From the NCBI GenBank assembly GCA_035946955.1, contig DASYYE010000150.1:1-32304 (forward strand): 32,304 nt of DNA. The letters are read 5' to 3'. The position numbers and the translations under genes were made by a program. The first letter of the stretch is position 1. Every line of letters begins with the position of its first letter. This stretch comes from DASYYE01 sp035946955. Its GTDB lineage: Bacteria > Actinomycetota > Actinomycetes > Streptosporangiales > Streptosporangiaceae. The notes beneath the pieces were generated by a model. That model searched no databases. It was not told the origin of the DNA and was given only the letters and a program-made list of their open reading frames with translations. Shown here piece by piece: positions 8,610 through 15,351 of this stretch.

Positions 8610-8712
8610 CTGTCCTCCTTGACAGTGGCACGCGGCGTTGTACGCCAAGCTGGCCAGCAAGCACTTGCACCCACACCACATCAAGTGCGGGTGACGTCCA
8701 GATAAAGCCGGG

Positions 8713-8718
8713 ATTCTA
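8713..8718 (-). promoter_or_regulatory. Candidate -10 box for hppA
   Basis: TAGAAT on the minus strand gives a leader of about 97 nt before the hppA ATG. It lies just downstream of the hairpin that seems to end the bldG operon. No clear -35 box is seen (TTCGCG with an 18-nt spacer at best). Confidence 0.4.
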
Positions 8719-8741
8719 CGCAGGACCATCCGCAAACGCGA

Positions 8742-8780
8742 ATGCGGGGGTCAGCTCTACCCGAGCTAGACACCCCGCAT
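8742..8780 (-). terminator. Hairpin after the anti-sigma gene
   Basis: A two-part stem: outer arms ATGCGGGG / CCCCGCAT and inner arms AGCTC / GAGCT around a short loop. It lies 110 bp past the stop of the anti-sigma gene and before the hppA promoter, as expected for a terminator. No T-tract follows, which is usual in high-GC actinobacteria. Confidence 0.55.
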
Positions 8781-8892
8781 GGGCGCTTCTGGCAGGCACC
8801 ACGCGCACGGCTGGACCTGGGGGCGGCCAGCCCTGCCCCCAGACTAAACGTCCGTGGTCGCGTTGCTCACACCAGCATGGCCGATACGCGCG

Positions 8893-9450
8893 TCAGCCGG
8901 TCGCCCCGGCACTCGTGGCGGAGGGCTGGTCTGCCGTGGGCCAGCTCATCCGGATGCTGACGCCGCTGCCGCTGCGTGAGACGTGGACGTCATCAGCCAG
9001 CCCGGCAATGACGGCCAGTCCCAGTTCCTCAGGTGTGCCGGTGGGCAGCCCAGCGAGGTCGGGTTCACCGTGACCGCCAGCATCAGCCAGCAGGCCCTCG
9101 CCAGGCGCGGCGGTGGGGACACCGCCGTTCGGTGGGCTGGTGCTGACCGCGTCCGGGAATGACACGGACGTCCATCCCTCACCGGCCCTGTCACCGCCGT
9201 TGGCGGCGTTGTTGGTCACCACGACCTCGAACCGGCCGTCCGCGCCTGTGAGGGCCACCCGCACCGGCTCGTGTGGGCACGATGCCTGGTGGACCTCGAC
9301 CGCACGCGAACATGCCTCACCGACAGCGAGGCGGACCTCGTCCAAGAGCGCTTCGTGTACGCCGCTCCGCCTGGCTACGGCTGTAGCGACGAGCCTCGCC
9401 GTACGCACGTGCGCCGGCAGCGGCGTGAAGGTCATCTCGACGGTAGCCAT
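8893..9450 (-). CDS. Anti-sigma factor-type ATP-binding protein (partner of BldG)
   Basis: A 185-residue protein of the RsbW/SpoIIAB-like HATPase group, similar to the gene next to bldG in Streptomyces coelicolor. The N-box region reads DEVRLAVGEACSRAVEVHQ, where the Mg-binding Asn typical of active kinases is Arg49. The G region is EELGLAVIAGLADDV. A low-complexity Gly/Pro/Ala loop (about 95-140) separates the two halves. Such proteins bind sigma factors and are released by the anti-anti-sigma partner. ATP binding and kinase activity are doubtful here given the Asn-to-Arg change, though the Streptomyces homologue seems to share it. The start ATG at 9450 is preferred (GAGGA upstream); GTG at 9462 is an alternative. 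It lies 24 bp after bldG, very likely in one operon. Confidence 0.82.
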   Translation of the reverse strand: MATVEMTFTPLPAHVRTARLVATAVARRSGVHEALLDEVRLAVGEACSRAVEVHQASCPHEPVRVALTGADGRFEVVVTNNAANGGDRAGEGWTSVSFPDAVSTSPPNGGVPTAAPGEGLLADAGGHGEPDLAGLPTGTPEELGLAVIAGLADDVHVSRSGSGVSIRMSWPTADQPSATSAGATG

Positions 9451-9474
9451 CGTCGTCCTCACAGACGGTGGCAG

Positions 9475-9825
9475 TTACTTCTCCGACTTGCGGGACGTTA
9501 TGGCCTCAGCCACGGTGTCGTGGATGCCGAACACCTTGGTGAGCCCAGTGATCCTGAAGATCTTGAGTATGCGCTCCTGGGTGCACACCAGGTCGAGCGA
9601 ACCGTCGTGGGCTCGCACTCGCTTCAGGCCGCCCACCAGGACACCAAGACCCGTTGAGTCGAGGAACTCCACCTTCTCCATATTCACCACAAGCTGGTAG
9701 TGACCACTGTTCACCAGCTCGATGAGGAGTTCGCGCAGCCTCGGCGCGGTGTAAACGTCGATTTCACCCTCAACCTCGACGACCTCGATCTCATCGGTGG
9801 TGTGATGGTCCAGCTTCAGGTCCAC
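9475..9825 (-). CDS. bldG: Anti-anti-sigma factor BldG (STAS domain)
   Basis: A 116-residue single STAS domain, nearly collinear with Streptomyces BldG. Characteristic parts are GEIDVYTAPRLRELL (20-34), the phosphorylation loop FLDSTGLGVLVGGLKRVRAH with the target Ser57, and QERILKIFRITGLTKVF (84-99). BldG switches sigma factors on by binding anti-sigma proteins when Ser57 is unphosphorylated; in Streptomyces it is needed for aerial growth and antibiotic production, and outside it the output is unknown. The start GTG at 9825 is set by GGGAGGA 3-4 nt upstream; the frame continues upstream without conserved sequence. It is the first gene of bldG / anti-sigma / (hppA). Confidence 0.94.
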   Translation of the reverse strand: MDLKLDHHTTDEIEVVEVEGEIDVYTAPRLRELLIELVNSGHYQLVVNMEKVEFLDSTGLGVLVGGLKRVRAHDGSLDLVCTQERILKIFRITGLTKVFGIHDTVAEAITSRKSEK

Positions 9826-10144
9826 AAGTCCTCCCGGCGCCATGCAGCTTCCCGCCTGTCGGTCCTCCTGGCCGGCGCCCCCTCCCCGGAGGTGCCGGCA
9901 ATCCGTCGCGCGGTCAACCACGCTCTGACGTCATGTCTACACGAGTTCACGCTTCGAGGCATACCGCCTACAGATGTCGCACTGAGACTCGATGTCCGAA
10001 GCCTTCCAGCCAACCCTGCGTGAGCGGCCGGTTACGCCCAGCCTCCCATGCCGCCTGCCCGGTCCGTCACCACCCCCTCAGTGACCGCAACGGCTACGAC
10101 GGCGAGGGCTGGGTGCGCGGCGCGAAGCGGCCCGGCAGTCGCAT
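9826..10144. other. Region upstream of bldG, no gene seen
   Basis: This stretch should contain the bldG promoter, but no convincing -35/-10 pair was found. In Streptomyces a helicase gene lies next to bldG. I looked for its N-terminal motifs (Walker A and surrounding) in the rightward frames and found none, so the body of that gene appears to be deleted here. Confidence 0.4.
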
Positions 10145-10360
10145 GTGAGTAGCTCCCCGGCGGCCGAAATGATCACGGATTGTGACTGTCCGGAAGGCTG
10201 CCCATATTGTGCAAAGTCGACCTGTTGCGGCAGCGGGAACGAGCTTCTGGCCAAGCCTGGGCGGCGCTTCAACTGGCGTCCTTGCTGGCCAACGCAGCAA
10301 AGTCACCAGTTGGTGACATGCCTGGTGGCGCTGCCGGGTCACCCGTACCAGTCCCTATAT
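10145..10360 (+). pseudogene. Remnant of the C-terminus of an MrfA/YprA-type DEAD/DEAH helicase
   Basis: The rightward frame encodes CDCPEGCPYCAKSTCCGSGN followed by ELLAKPG. This has the zinc-ligand pattern C-x3-C-x2-C-x5-C plus GxxNxxLxKxG that ends MrfA-like helicases (family form close to CPxGCPxCVQSPKCGNxNEPLDK). After about 10262 the family-like continuation AALQLASLLANAAKSP lies in another frame, consistent with a one-base deletion. No helicase core precedes it. In Streptomyces a helicase gene is adjacent to bldG, so this looks like the stump of that gene after a large deletion. A very strong hairpin follows at 10365. Confidence 0.65.
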
Positions 10361-10364
10361 AGGG

Positions 10365-10399
10365 GGCGACCCCCGCCGGGGGGGAGAGCGGGGGTCGCC
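10365..10399 (+). terminator. Very strong hairpin (12-bp perfect stem)
   Basis: GGCGACCCCCGC at 10365-10376 pairs perfectly with GCGGGGGTCGCC at 10388-10399, with an 11-nt loop. It lies directly after the helicase remnant and probably served as its terminator. There is no T-tract. Confidence 0.75.
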
Positions 10400-10649
10400 A
10401 CACGGTTCCGTTCCGTAATGGATATCGGAACCGTCTCGGGGGAAGCCTGGTGGGATGACAGGTCTAAGTTATCAATTGGTCACGGGTAGATGCCATCGAT
10501 TGGCGCGTTTGAACGCAAAACTCTCGTCTGGATCAGGCCAGGGCCGGCTGGCCGGTCCCGGTGGCCACGCCGCCGGCACGATGGGGGGGTGGTCCGGGCG
10601 GCGTACGGCCAGCCAGCAGCCAGGCGGGTTGCGGCTCGCCGTCACCGCC
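10400..10649. other. Non-coding region with a spaced inverted repeat
   Basis: No gene with recognisable features. A perfect 9-bp inverted repeat, ACGGTTCCG (10402-10410) and CGGAACCGT (10426-10434) with a 15-nt spacer, lies just after the terminator hairpin; a regulator site or a weak hairpin are both possible. The rest is featureless. Confidence 0.4.
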
Positions 10650-10691
10650 GCACGACAGTGTGTCGTGCGGGCCGCGGACAAGCGTTAGGCT
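10650..10691 (+). promoter_or_regulatory. Promoter of the HAD-IB gene with a palindrome over the -35 region
   Basis: TAGGCT (10686-10691) ends 8 nt before the GTG start at 10700, suggesting a nearly leaderless mRNA. A perfect palindrome, GCACGACA-gtg-TGTCGTGC (10650-10668), covers the expected -35 position, so it may be an operator; the binding protein is unknown. Confidence 0.5.
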
Positions 10692-10699
10692 GCCGAACC

Positions 10700-11416
10700 G
10701 TGGACAACTCAGTCCAGGGCAGGCCGACGGCGGCTGCCTTCTTCGACCTGGACAAAACGCTCATCTCCAGGTCCAGCACGCTGGCGTTCGGGCGCCCGTT
10801 CTACCACTATGGCCTGCTGAGCCGGACCGACATGATCCGCGGCGCATTCGCCCAGCTGGTCTTCCGCCTCAGCGGGGCCGACCACCAGCGGATGGAGAAA
10901 ATCCGCGACCAGATCGGCCAGGTCTGCCGTGGCTGGCCTGCCGAGCACGTCGCCGAGATCGTCAAGCGCCACCTGGAAGAACTGGTCGTGCCCTACGTCT
11001 ATGCGGAAGCCCGGGCACTGCTGGGCCATCACCGGGGCGCGGGGCGTGACGTCATCATTGTCAGCACCTCGGGCCACGAGGTGGTGGCCCCGATCGGCGC
11101 CCTACTGGGCGCCGCGTCGGTCATAGCCACGCGGATGCGGATCGCCGACGGCCACTACACCGGCGAGGTCGAGTTCTACGCCTATGGCGAGGCCAAGGCA
11201 TCGCAGGTGCGGGCGCTGGCTGCCGAGCGCGGGTACTGCCTGAACGACTGCTTCGCCTACAGCGACTCGGTCACGGACCTGCCCCTGCTCGAGACGGTGG
11301 GCAAGCCACGTGCGGTCAACCCGGACCGGGCCCTGCGCCGGATCGCCATGGAGCGGGGCTGGCCGGTGCTGTCGTTCGGCACCGGACGGCCAAAGGCGGC
11401 CGCCCCCCAGCCCTGA
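10700..11416 (+). CDS. HAD superfamily hydrolase, subfamily IB
   Basis: A 238-residue phosphatase-like protein. Motif I FFDLDKTLI gives nucleophile Asp16 and acid/base Asp18; motif II is the Ser of VSTSGHEVV; motif III Lys lies in YGEAKASQVRALA; motif IV is AYSDSVTDLPLLE. This is the SerB-like/CicA group (HAD-IB), common in actinobacteria and sometimes annotated as a morphological-differentiation protein. Substrates of the group include phosphoserine and lipid-type phosphates, and none can be assigned here. The GTG start at 10700 lacks a ribosome site but has a TAGGCT box 8 nt upstream. It stands alone, with non-coding sequence on both sides. Confidence 0.87.
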   Translation: MDNSVQGRPTAAAFFDLDKTLISRSSTLAFGRPFYHYGLLSRTDMIRGAFAQLVFRLSGADHQRMEKIRDQIGQVCRGWPAEHVAEIVKRHLEELVVPYVYAEARALLGHHRGAGRDVIIVSTSGHEVVAPIGALLGAASVIATRMRIADGHYTGEVEFYAYGEAKASQVRALAAERGYCLNDCFAYSDSVTDLPLLETVGKPRAVNPDRALRRIAMERGWPVLSFGTGRPKAAAPQP

Positions 11417-11737
11417 CACGTCGCCTGGACCTGGCACTACACCTCTCAGCCACCCCGCGTTGGTCAAGCACGCCGTGGTCACGGGAATGTGACAGGCAGA
11501 ACCGATCGAGATCACCGATTGATAACGTGAGCCCTCTTTGCAGCCGGGGCGATCCGACGTAGAAAGGTCTCAAGGACGAAGCGTCCAGGCACGGCAACCG
11601 GGCACCCACGAGCGACCAGCCGCGGTAGGCGAGCCGAGGCGCCCCGGTACCAGGCGGCACCCACGGACAGGTGTGCGCGGCAGCGGGACGGCCGGCACAC
11701 AGAAGGTGCACGCTTGGTAACCCGGGACTGACGTGTC
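11417..11737. other. Gene-free region, possibly transcribed into a structured RNA
   Basis: No open frame here has credible coding features. The stretch 11530-11737 has several short self-complementary pieces (for example GGACG-aag-CGTCC near 11573) and ends at a 14-bp-stem hairpin. A TAACGT box at 11523-11528 could be a -10 element. I could not match it to a known riboswitch or small RNA. Confidence 0.3.
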
Positions 11738-11773
11738 AAGGCAACGGTGTCTCTGCAGGGACACCGTTGCCTT
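11738..11773. terminator. Strong hairpin (14-bp perfect stem, 8-nt loop)
   Basis: AAGGCAACGGTGTC at 11738-11751 pairs perfectly with GACACCGTTGCCTT at 11760-11773. It could end the HAD-IB transcript (over 300 nt downstream) or an unrecognised RNA just before it. Only a short T run (CCTTTG) follows. Confidence 0.75.
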
Positions 11774-11779
11774 TGCTCT

Positions 11780-11950
11780 GTTAGCCCCGCTCGCCTCCGG
11801 GCGCCTTGGAGGCACTGTCTTCCCTCGTCGCTCCTGCGCTCGCTGCGCTCGCTTCTCGCTCCTCAGTCCAGACAGCGCCGCGCCCTTCGGCTCGCGGGGG
11901 GGCTCGTCAGTCCAGGCGGCGGAGCGGCCCTTCGGCTCGCGGGGGCGCTC
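11780..11950 (+). repeat. Dispersed GC-rich repeat, intergenic copy
   Basis: The segment begins GTTAGCCCCGCTCGCCTCC, contains CGCTCGCTGCGCTCGCT, and ends with CGCGCCCTTCGGCTCGCGGG. Over about 130 bp it matches the element at 31792-31918. A partial second copy of the end (CAGTCCAGGCGGC...CCCTTCGGCTCGCGGG) follows at 11905-11950. It is rich in short inverted repeats and codes for nothing recognisable here. Confidence 0.8.
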
Positions 11951-12008
11951 CTCCCGCCGACTCGCTAAGTCTCCCCAGCACTTGTCCAGCTATTACACGC
12001 TGATCCCG

Positions 12009-12014
12009 TAGGAT
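12009..12014 (+). promoter_or_regulatory. Possible -10 box for the holin-X operon
   Basis: TAGGAT lies just after the dispersed repeat and would give a leader of about 136 nt before the ATG at 12157. No -35 box of good quality is seen. The leader contains a small GCACC-gt-GGTGC hairpin. Confidence 0.3.
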
Positions 12015-12156
12015 CATCTGCCGTAGGCGGCTCGTGACGGCTGACGGCTGACGACCCGCGCCGGAGGCCATTCATGCACCGTGGTGCGCCGGGGCCGGCA
12101 CGCCCAACCGGGGACGGTGCCAGCCCGGGGAGATCCGGCACAGAGGGGAGATCGTG

Positions 12157-12600
12157 ATGACCGATCCCGCAGCCAGGCAGCTCTCGGTCAACGGCGGCGG
12201 CCAGTCGGTTGGTGACCTCATCTCTCTCGCGGTCAGCGATGTGACCCGGCTGGTGCGCTGTGAGCTCGACCTGGCCAAGCTGGAGTTGCGGGAGGACGCC
12301 AAGCGACTTGGGCTGGCCGCCGCCCTCCTGGTCATCGCGGCGTTCGCTGGCTGCCTGGTGCTGGTCCTGCTGTGCTTCGCCCTGGCCTACGGCCTCATGG
12401 CCCTCGGCATCTGGGCGTGGGCCTCGTTCCTGATCGTCGCCGGAGCCTGTATCGGGCTCGCAGGGTTCGCGGCCCTGGTGGTAGCCAGAAAAGTCCGCCG
12501 CATCAGCGGGCTCCGCAAGACACGGGAGTCGGTCCAGGAAGGGCTCGCGCTGCTGCGCCGCGACGAGGCGGCAGCGCCGACGCGTGCCGAAACCGGGTAA
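12157..12600 (+). CDS. Actinobacterial holin-X-like membrane protein (phage holin family)
   Basis: A 147-residue protein with the layout of the putative actinobacterial holin-X family. An amphipathic N-terminal segment (VGDLISLAVSDVTRLVRCELDLAKLELREDAKR, about 18-50) is followed by two membrane helices (about 52-78 and 84-110) and a charged C-terminal tail. Despite the family name these are chromosomal housekeeping-type proteins of unknown function. ATG 12157 is preferred over GTG 12154 because GAGGGGAG lies 6 nt upstream. Only 3 bp separate it from the alpha/beta hydrolase, so both are probably co-transcribed. Confidence 0.85.
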   Translation: MTDPAARQLSVNGGGQSVGDLISLAVSDVTRLVRCELDLAKLELREDAKRLGLAAALLVIAAFAGCLVLVLLCFALAYGLMALGIWAWASFLIVAGACIGLAGFAALVVARKVRRISGLRKTRESVQEGLALLRRDEAAAPTRAETG

Positions 12601-12603
12601 GGC

Positions 12604-13527
12604 ATGGCCCGCATAGGTGGGTCAGCGGTCTACATCGACGGCCCGTGGTCCCACCGTCATGTCACAGCCAACGGCACCCGGTTCCACATCGCGGAGGCAG
12701 GCGACGGCCCGCTGGTGCTCATGTTGCATGGCTTCCCTCAGTTCTGGTGGATGTGGCGGCAGCAACTTGCCTCGCTCCCCGCAGCCGGGTTCCGCGCGGT
12801 CGCCGCTGACCTGCGCGGCTTCGGCGGGAGCGACAAGCCACCCCGCGGCTACGACCTGATCACCGCGGCATCCGACATGGCGGGACTGATCCGTGCCCTG
12901 GGTGAGGCCAATGCGGCCGTCGTCGGCCACGACTGGGGTGGCCTCGTCGCCTGGACGATGTCGGCCTACTTCCCCAAGGCGCTGCGCAGGCTCGCGGTGG
13001 TCTCCTGTGCGCACCCGCTGCGGATGCGTGCGCTCACGCTGACCAGCCCGGCCCGCCAGGGCTGGCGTGGCGGCTACGAACTCGGGTTCCAGGTGCCCAT
13101 CGCACCTGAACGGCGACTGGTCGCCGACGGTGCCGCACAGGTCGGGCGGTTCCTGCACACCTGGTCGGGCTCGGGCTGGCCGGACCCGGAGACCGAGCGC
13201 AGATACCGGGCAGCCATGTGCATCCCGCCGGTCGCACACACCGCACTGGAGTACCACCGGTGGTTCTTCCGCTCGGCACTGCGGCCGGACGGCATGCGCT
13301 ATGCACGCCGGATGCGTGCCCCGGTCCAGGTGCCCACCCTGCAGATACATGGGGCACTGGACACCTGCGTGCGCCCCGTCAGCGCGCACAACGCCGCACG
13401 TTACGTGGACGGCCCGTACCGCTGGCGGCTCGTGGACGGCGCAGGCCACTTCGTACCAGAAGAGCAGCCGGAACAGTTCGACAAGACGCTGCTCGGCTGG
13501 CTCACCGACCCGGAGCCGGAACGGTGA
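12604..13527 (+). CDS. Alpha/beta-fold hydrolase, epoxide hydrolase-like
   Basis: A 307-residue alpha/beta hydrolase. The oxyanion motif LMLHGFPQFWW starts near residue 39, nucleophile Asp110 is in VVGHDWGGLVAW, an acidic residue Asp253 is in IHGALDTCVRP and the catalytic His282 in GAGHFVPEEQPE. An Asp nucleophile in GHDWGG together with HGFP points to epoxide hydrolases (or haloalkane dehalogenases) rather than esterases. The substrate is unknown. It starts 3 bp after the holin-X-like gene and its stop overlaps the GTG of the DUF309 gene, so the three genes form an operon. Confidence 0.9.
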   Translation: MARIGGSAVYIDGPWSHRHVTANGTRFHIAEAGDGPLVLMLHGFPQFWWMWRQQLASLPAAGFRAVAADLRGFGGSDKPPRGYDLITAASDMAGLIRALGEANAAVVGHDWGGLVAWTMSAYFPKALRRLAVVSCAHPLRMRALTLTSPARQGWRGGYELGFQVPIAPERRLVADGAAQVGRFLHTWSGSGWPDPETERRYRAAMCIPPVAHTALEYHRWFFRSALRPDGMRYARRMRAPVQVPTLQIHGALDTCVRPVSAHNAARYVDGPYRWRLVDGAGHFVPEEQPEQFDKTLLGWLTDPEPER

Positions 13528-14009
13528 GCAGCAGCGGCCGGGACCGCGACTCGGCTGGGCGGCCACGCAATGCCCGGCCACGCGACGCACTGGGCCGCCC
13601 GATGCCGCGCGGCGCTGCTGGGGATGAGCGCATCCCTGATGACCTGGCGCTCCCGCCCACCGAAGCGCTCAGCCTGGCCCAGCAACTGCTTGACACCGGC
13701 CGGCCCTTCCATGCACATGAGGTGCTGGAAGCCTCCTGGAAGTCCGCACCGGACCCGGAGCGCGACTTCTGGCAGGGGCTGGCCCAGATTGCGGTCGGCC
13801 TCACCCACGCCCAGCGCGGCAACGCCCACGGCGCCGCCGCCCTGCTGCGCCGTGGCGCGCAGCGCGTGGCCCCCTACGGCACCACCCCACCCCACGGGGT
13901 CAATGCCGCGGCCGTCGCTGAACTAGCCGAACACCTGGCCAGCCGGGTGGAACACGAAGGCGTGACCGCCACCCAGACCACCCGCATCCAACTAGTCCCC
14001 GGACCCTGA
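13524..14009 (+). CDS. DUF309 family protein
   Basis: A 161-residue protein with a disordered, Arg/Gly-rich N-terminus (about 45 residues) followed by the DUF309 helical core. The core is seen in LLDTGRPFHAHEVLEASWK and ERDFWQGLAQIAVGLTHAQRGN. The conserved His/Glu of HAHEVLE and the FWQGL motif define the family, which is small, helical and of unknown function. The start is GTG at 13524, overlapping the hydrolase stop (GTGA), so translation is probably coupled. It converges with marP, 44 bp away. Confidence 0.88.
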   Translation: MSSSGRDRDSAGRPRNARPRDALGRPMPRGAAGDERIPDDLALPPTEALSLAQQLLDTGRPFHAHEVLEASWKSAPDPERDFWQGLAQIAVGLTHAQRGNAHGAAALLRRGAQRVAPYGTTPPHGVNAAAVAELAEHLASRVEHEGVTATQTTRIQLVPGP

Positions 14010-14053
14010 GAAACCCGCCGCCGCACGTGCCCAGTGAGCTGGGCCGGTCAGCG

Positions 14054-15250
14054 CTAATCGCAGTGGTAGGGCTGGGTGGACACGGGTGTGCTCAGCCTCC
14101 GGGCCGAGTGCGCCTCGGACTCCACCTCGGTGGCGGTGAGCGCGTAGCCGACATTGGTCAGGTCCACTGCTGCCGCGAACACCACACCGTAGACGGCACC
14201 GCTGGGTGCCAGCAGCGGGCCGCCGGAGTTGCCTGGCCGGACGCTGGCACGGACCGAGTAGATGTCCCGGGTCACGTACGTGGTCTGGTAGATGTTCTTG
14301 CCTGTGGCGTGCATCTCGTCGCCGACCCGGGCCGGGACAGGGGTGAACGGGCCATTCTGCGGGTAGCCGACGACGATCGCACTGCTCCCTGACGCCGCGT
14401 GGGGCGCGAACCGCAGCGGCCGGGCGCGCAGGCCGGGCACGTCCAGCACGGCGATGTCGCGGTTGGGGTCGAAGAGGACGACCCGGGCGTTCAGCATGCC
14501 CTGGTGCAGTGGGACCACCACCAGGCCCTGCGTCACTGCCGCCACCACGTGCGCGTTGGTGAGCACGTGCTGGGGGGCGAACACGAAGCCCGAGCCTTCC
14601 AGCCGCTGGTCACAGCTTGGCGAGACACCCATGACCTTGACGATGCTGGCCGCGTCCCTGGTCACCCCGGCTGAGGAGAGGACCGATGGGTCCGGGGGCG
14701 GGACCGTCAGGGCGCCTTCCGCGCCGAGCTTGCTGAAGACCTGGACGTACGGGCCGCTCGCGAGCAGCCGCCGGAAGCTGGAGAACAGGGTCTGGGCGGC
14801 GGGTGGCATGAGCCGGTCAACACCCTTGAGCACCAGTGACCCGTTCACCTGACCGGCCACCTCGGGGAACGGCGCATTGGCGACCGCGGACCCGATGAAC
14901 CAGGCGATGAGCAGCACTGAGACCACGCTCACCGCGGATCCGCCTGCGGCGTCGAGCACGGTGGCTGGCCGCCACGTCAGGTGGGACTTGAGGGCGGCCC
15001 CGGCCAGGGATGCGAGCAATTGCCCGACCATCGCGGTCAGGAACACCAGCACGATCGCGATGAGTGCCCGCTGCCCGGCGTTTGGCACGATCGCCTGCGC
15101 GACCTGTGGTGAGAACAAGGCACCCACGGCCGCGCCCACCAGGAAGCCGGCGAAGCTCAGCACCCCTACGATGAAGCCCTGCCGGTAACCCGCCACGGCG
15201 AACGCCGCGGCAAGCCCGATCAGGACCAAATCCAGCAGGTCGCCTGGCAC
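14054..15250 (-). CDS. marP: MarP-like membrane serine protease (CvpA domain plus trypsin-like protease)
   Basis: A 398-residue protein with four membrane segments of a CvpA-type domain (about 5-125) followed by a periplasmic trypsin-like protease. The triad is His234 (VLTNAHVVA), Asp265 (NRDIAVLD) and Ser342 (RPGNSGGPLL). Cys213 (SPSCDQRLEGSG) and Cys397 (YHCD end) match the disulfide pair of Mycobacterium tuberculosis MarP, which controls that protease. MarP there is needed for acid resistance through processing of peptidoglycan enzymes; a similar envelope role is inferred. The start GTG at 15250 is chosen because a TACGGT box lies exactly 6 nt upstream (leaderless). The neighbours nth and Nudix upstream are a common actinobacterial arrangement. 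Confidence 0.93.
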   Translation of the reverse strand: MPGDLLDLVLIGLAAAFAVAGYRQGFIVGVLSFAGFLVGAAVGALFSPQVAQAIVPNAGQRALIAIVLVFLTAMVGQLLASLAGAALKSHLTWRPATVLDAAGGSAVSVVSVLLIAWFIGSAVANAPFPEVAGQVNGSLVLKGVDRLMPPAAQTLFSSFRRLLASGPYVQVFSKLGAEGALTVPPPDPSVLSSAGVTRDAASIVKVMGVSPSCDQRLEGSGFVFAPQHVLTNAHVVAAVTQGLVVVPLHQGMLNARVVLFDPNRDIAVLDVPGLRARPLRFAPHAASGSSAIVVGYPQNGPFTPVPARVGDEMHATGKNIYQTTYVTRDIYSVRASVRPGNSGGPLLAPSGAVYGVVFAAAVDLTNVGYALTATEVESEAHSARRLSTPVSTQPYHCD

Positions 15251-15256
15251 GTGCTC

Positions 15257-15262
15257 ACCGTA
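15257..15262 (-). promoter_or_regulatory. Probable -10 box for leaderless marP
   Basis: TACGGT on the minus strand ends 6 nt before the GTG at 15250, placing transcription start on the start codon. No ribosome site is present. Confidence 0.5.
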
Positions 15263-15351
15263 TAGCCAAGGCCGCACCACTGCGACCTGCGCAGCAGACA
15301 CCCAGATTGCTGGGAAAGTGGTTGGGACGTCCGCAGTCGCGGGTAACGTCC

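Noticed and set aside
6576..8705. Long rightward open frame (about 709 codons) opposite hppA
   Set aside because: Its protein is Gly/Asp/His/Gln-rich with no motif, and it is the mirror of a certain proton pyrophosphatase gene in high-GC DNA.
8700..8780. Possible tRNA: the minus strand shows TAGCTCGGGTAGAGC, like a D-arm, followed by a GGTCCTGCGTAGAATCC segment
   Set aside because: The D-loop is too short, no proper 7-bp acceptor stem or anticodon arm can be formed, and the same bases make a better terminator hairpin.
11530..11737. c-di-AMP (ydaO) or SAM-IV riboswitch, suggested by GGTAGGCGAG and GGCAACC motifs
   Set aside because: The order and spacing of the motifs do not fit either consensus, and no suitable gene follows directly.
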